Assembly: GCA_021789355.1 (NCBI GenBank)
Contig: JAJYJR010000001.1
Span: 4,946 to 68,945 of the forward strand
Direction: 5' to 3'
DNA length: 64,000 nucleotides
Source: Chloroflexota bacterium
GTDB taxonomy: Bacteria > Chloroflexota > Limnocylindria > Limnocylindrales > CSP1-4
The notes beneath the pieces are model-generated. The model was not told the DNA's origin and ran no database searches. It worked only from the letters and a program-made list of their open reading frames with translations. This document shows, one piece after another, positions 63,756-64,000 of this stretch. Within the stretch, counting starts at the first letter, position 1. The number at the start of each line of letters is the position of its first letter. A program made the translations under genes and the position numbers.

Positions 63756-64000
63756 TCAGTCGATGTGCACCTTCGCGCAGGCAGTGGAGTAGGCATGCAC
63801 GCTGCCATCGACGAACGTCCAGACGATGCCCCAGTCGGTGTTGTGGAGGATGGGCGGAATGTCCGCCGGGGTGTTGCGCGCCTGTCCATACGCGTCGCCG
63901 TGCGCATCGGTGGTCAGCGTGACCCCCGGCAGGTCGAAGTCGTAGAGGCCGCCCGGAGCACAACTCGTGTCGGTGTAGAAGCTGAGGACCACCTGGTACT
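63756..64000 (-). CDS. C-terminal part of a hypothetical protein (5' end outside window)
   Basis: The minus-strand frame enters from the right edge and ends at 63756, giving about 80 residues: VLSFYTDTSCAPGGLYDFDL, then ILHNTDWGIVWTFVDGSVHA and STACAKVHID. Two cysteines could form a disulfide, suggesting an exported protein like its neighbours. A GTG at 63992 may be internal. No family recognised. Confidence 0.5.
   Translation of the reverse strand, partial: YQVVLSFYTDTSCAPGGLYDFDLPGVTLTTDAHGDAYGQARNTPADIPPILHNTDWGIVWTFVDGSVHAYSTACAKVHID

Noticed and set aside
1..64000. CRISPR arrays or rRNA genes
   Set aside because: No regularly spaced direct repeats and no rRNA-like conserved segments were seen.

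Overview
High-GC bacterial DNA, tightly packed with Ala/Ser-rich lipoproteins, overlapping start and stop codons, and many GTG/TTG starts with clear Shine-Dalgarno sequences. Overall style (Ser/Ala-rich linkers after lipoprotein cysteines, FCD-type GntR regulators, DUF11 and collagen-like surface proteins, IS110/IS256 remnants) fits a soil or freshwater Chloroflexota or an actinobacterium. The sequence alone does not decide between them.

Region 1 (1-1.6 kb) is a decayed junction: the tail of an unknown gene, a frameshifted RES-domain toxin with the C-terminal stub of its Xre/MbcA-type antitoxin, and an IS110 transposase remnant that abuts the stub.

Region 2 (1.6-30.2 kb) is a long catabolic cluster, almost all on the + strand. 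It holds two complete Fe3+-type ABC importers (binding lipoprotein, double permease, ATPase), two FCD-GntR regulators with palindromic operator candidates, a TcuA/TcuB pair (tricarballylate dehydrogenase and its Fe-S/membrane electron-transfer partner), three MmgE/PrpD family proteins, a full PrpF-type isomerase plus a truncated PrpF stub, two Gfo/Idh/MocA oxidoreductases, a D-2-hydroxyacid dehydrogenase, an FAH-family hydrolase, a creatininase-family amidohydrolase, a class V aminotransferase, and three enzyme-fold proteins lacking a canonical catalytic or metal residue (M24, isochorismatase, DapA families). The likely theme is import and breakdown of tricarboxylate-like or amino-polycarboxylate compounds through aconitate-like intermediates.

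Region 3 (30.2-50.8 kb) is a defence island bounded by transposase remnants (IS256-like on the left, IS1380-like on the right). Leftward, two tandem paralogous putative zinc-binding proteins precede a NERD-pseudokinase-kinase-P-loop protein, a 519-aa protein and a 1681-aa HerA/DUF87-type ATPase; the last three overlap and resemble the MAD6-MAD7-MAD8 part of the methylation-associated defence system. Divergently, an EcoRII-type restriction-modification set (C5 methyltransferase, endonuclease, Vsr nuclease) runs rightward, followed by a DUF234-type AAA ATPase with its own palindromic operator candidate. This arrangement is the best candidate for an undescribed system in the window.

Region 4 (50.8-59.4 kb) is a leftward operon: GntR regulator, class V aminotransferase/cysteine desulfurase-like enzyme, UroD-family protein, and a branched-chain-amino-acid-type ABC importer (LivH, LivM, LivG, LivF, binding lipoprotein). 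Just beyond it lies a tRNA-Lys-like 3' half without a 5' half, a plausible integration scar.

Region 5 (59.6-64 kb) encodes leftward exported proteins: two related collagen-like proteins (one with two DUF11 repeats), a multi-pass membrane protein, and a partial gene running off the right edge.
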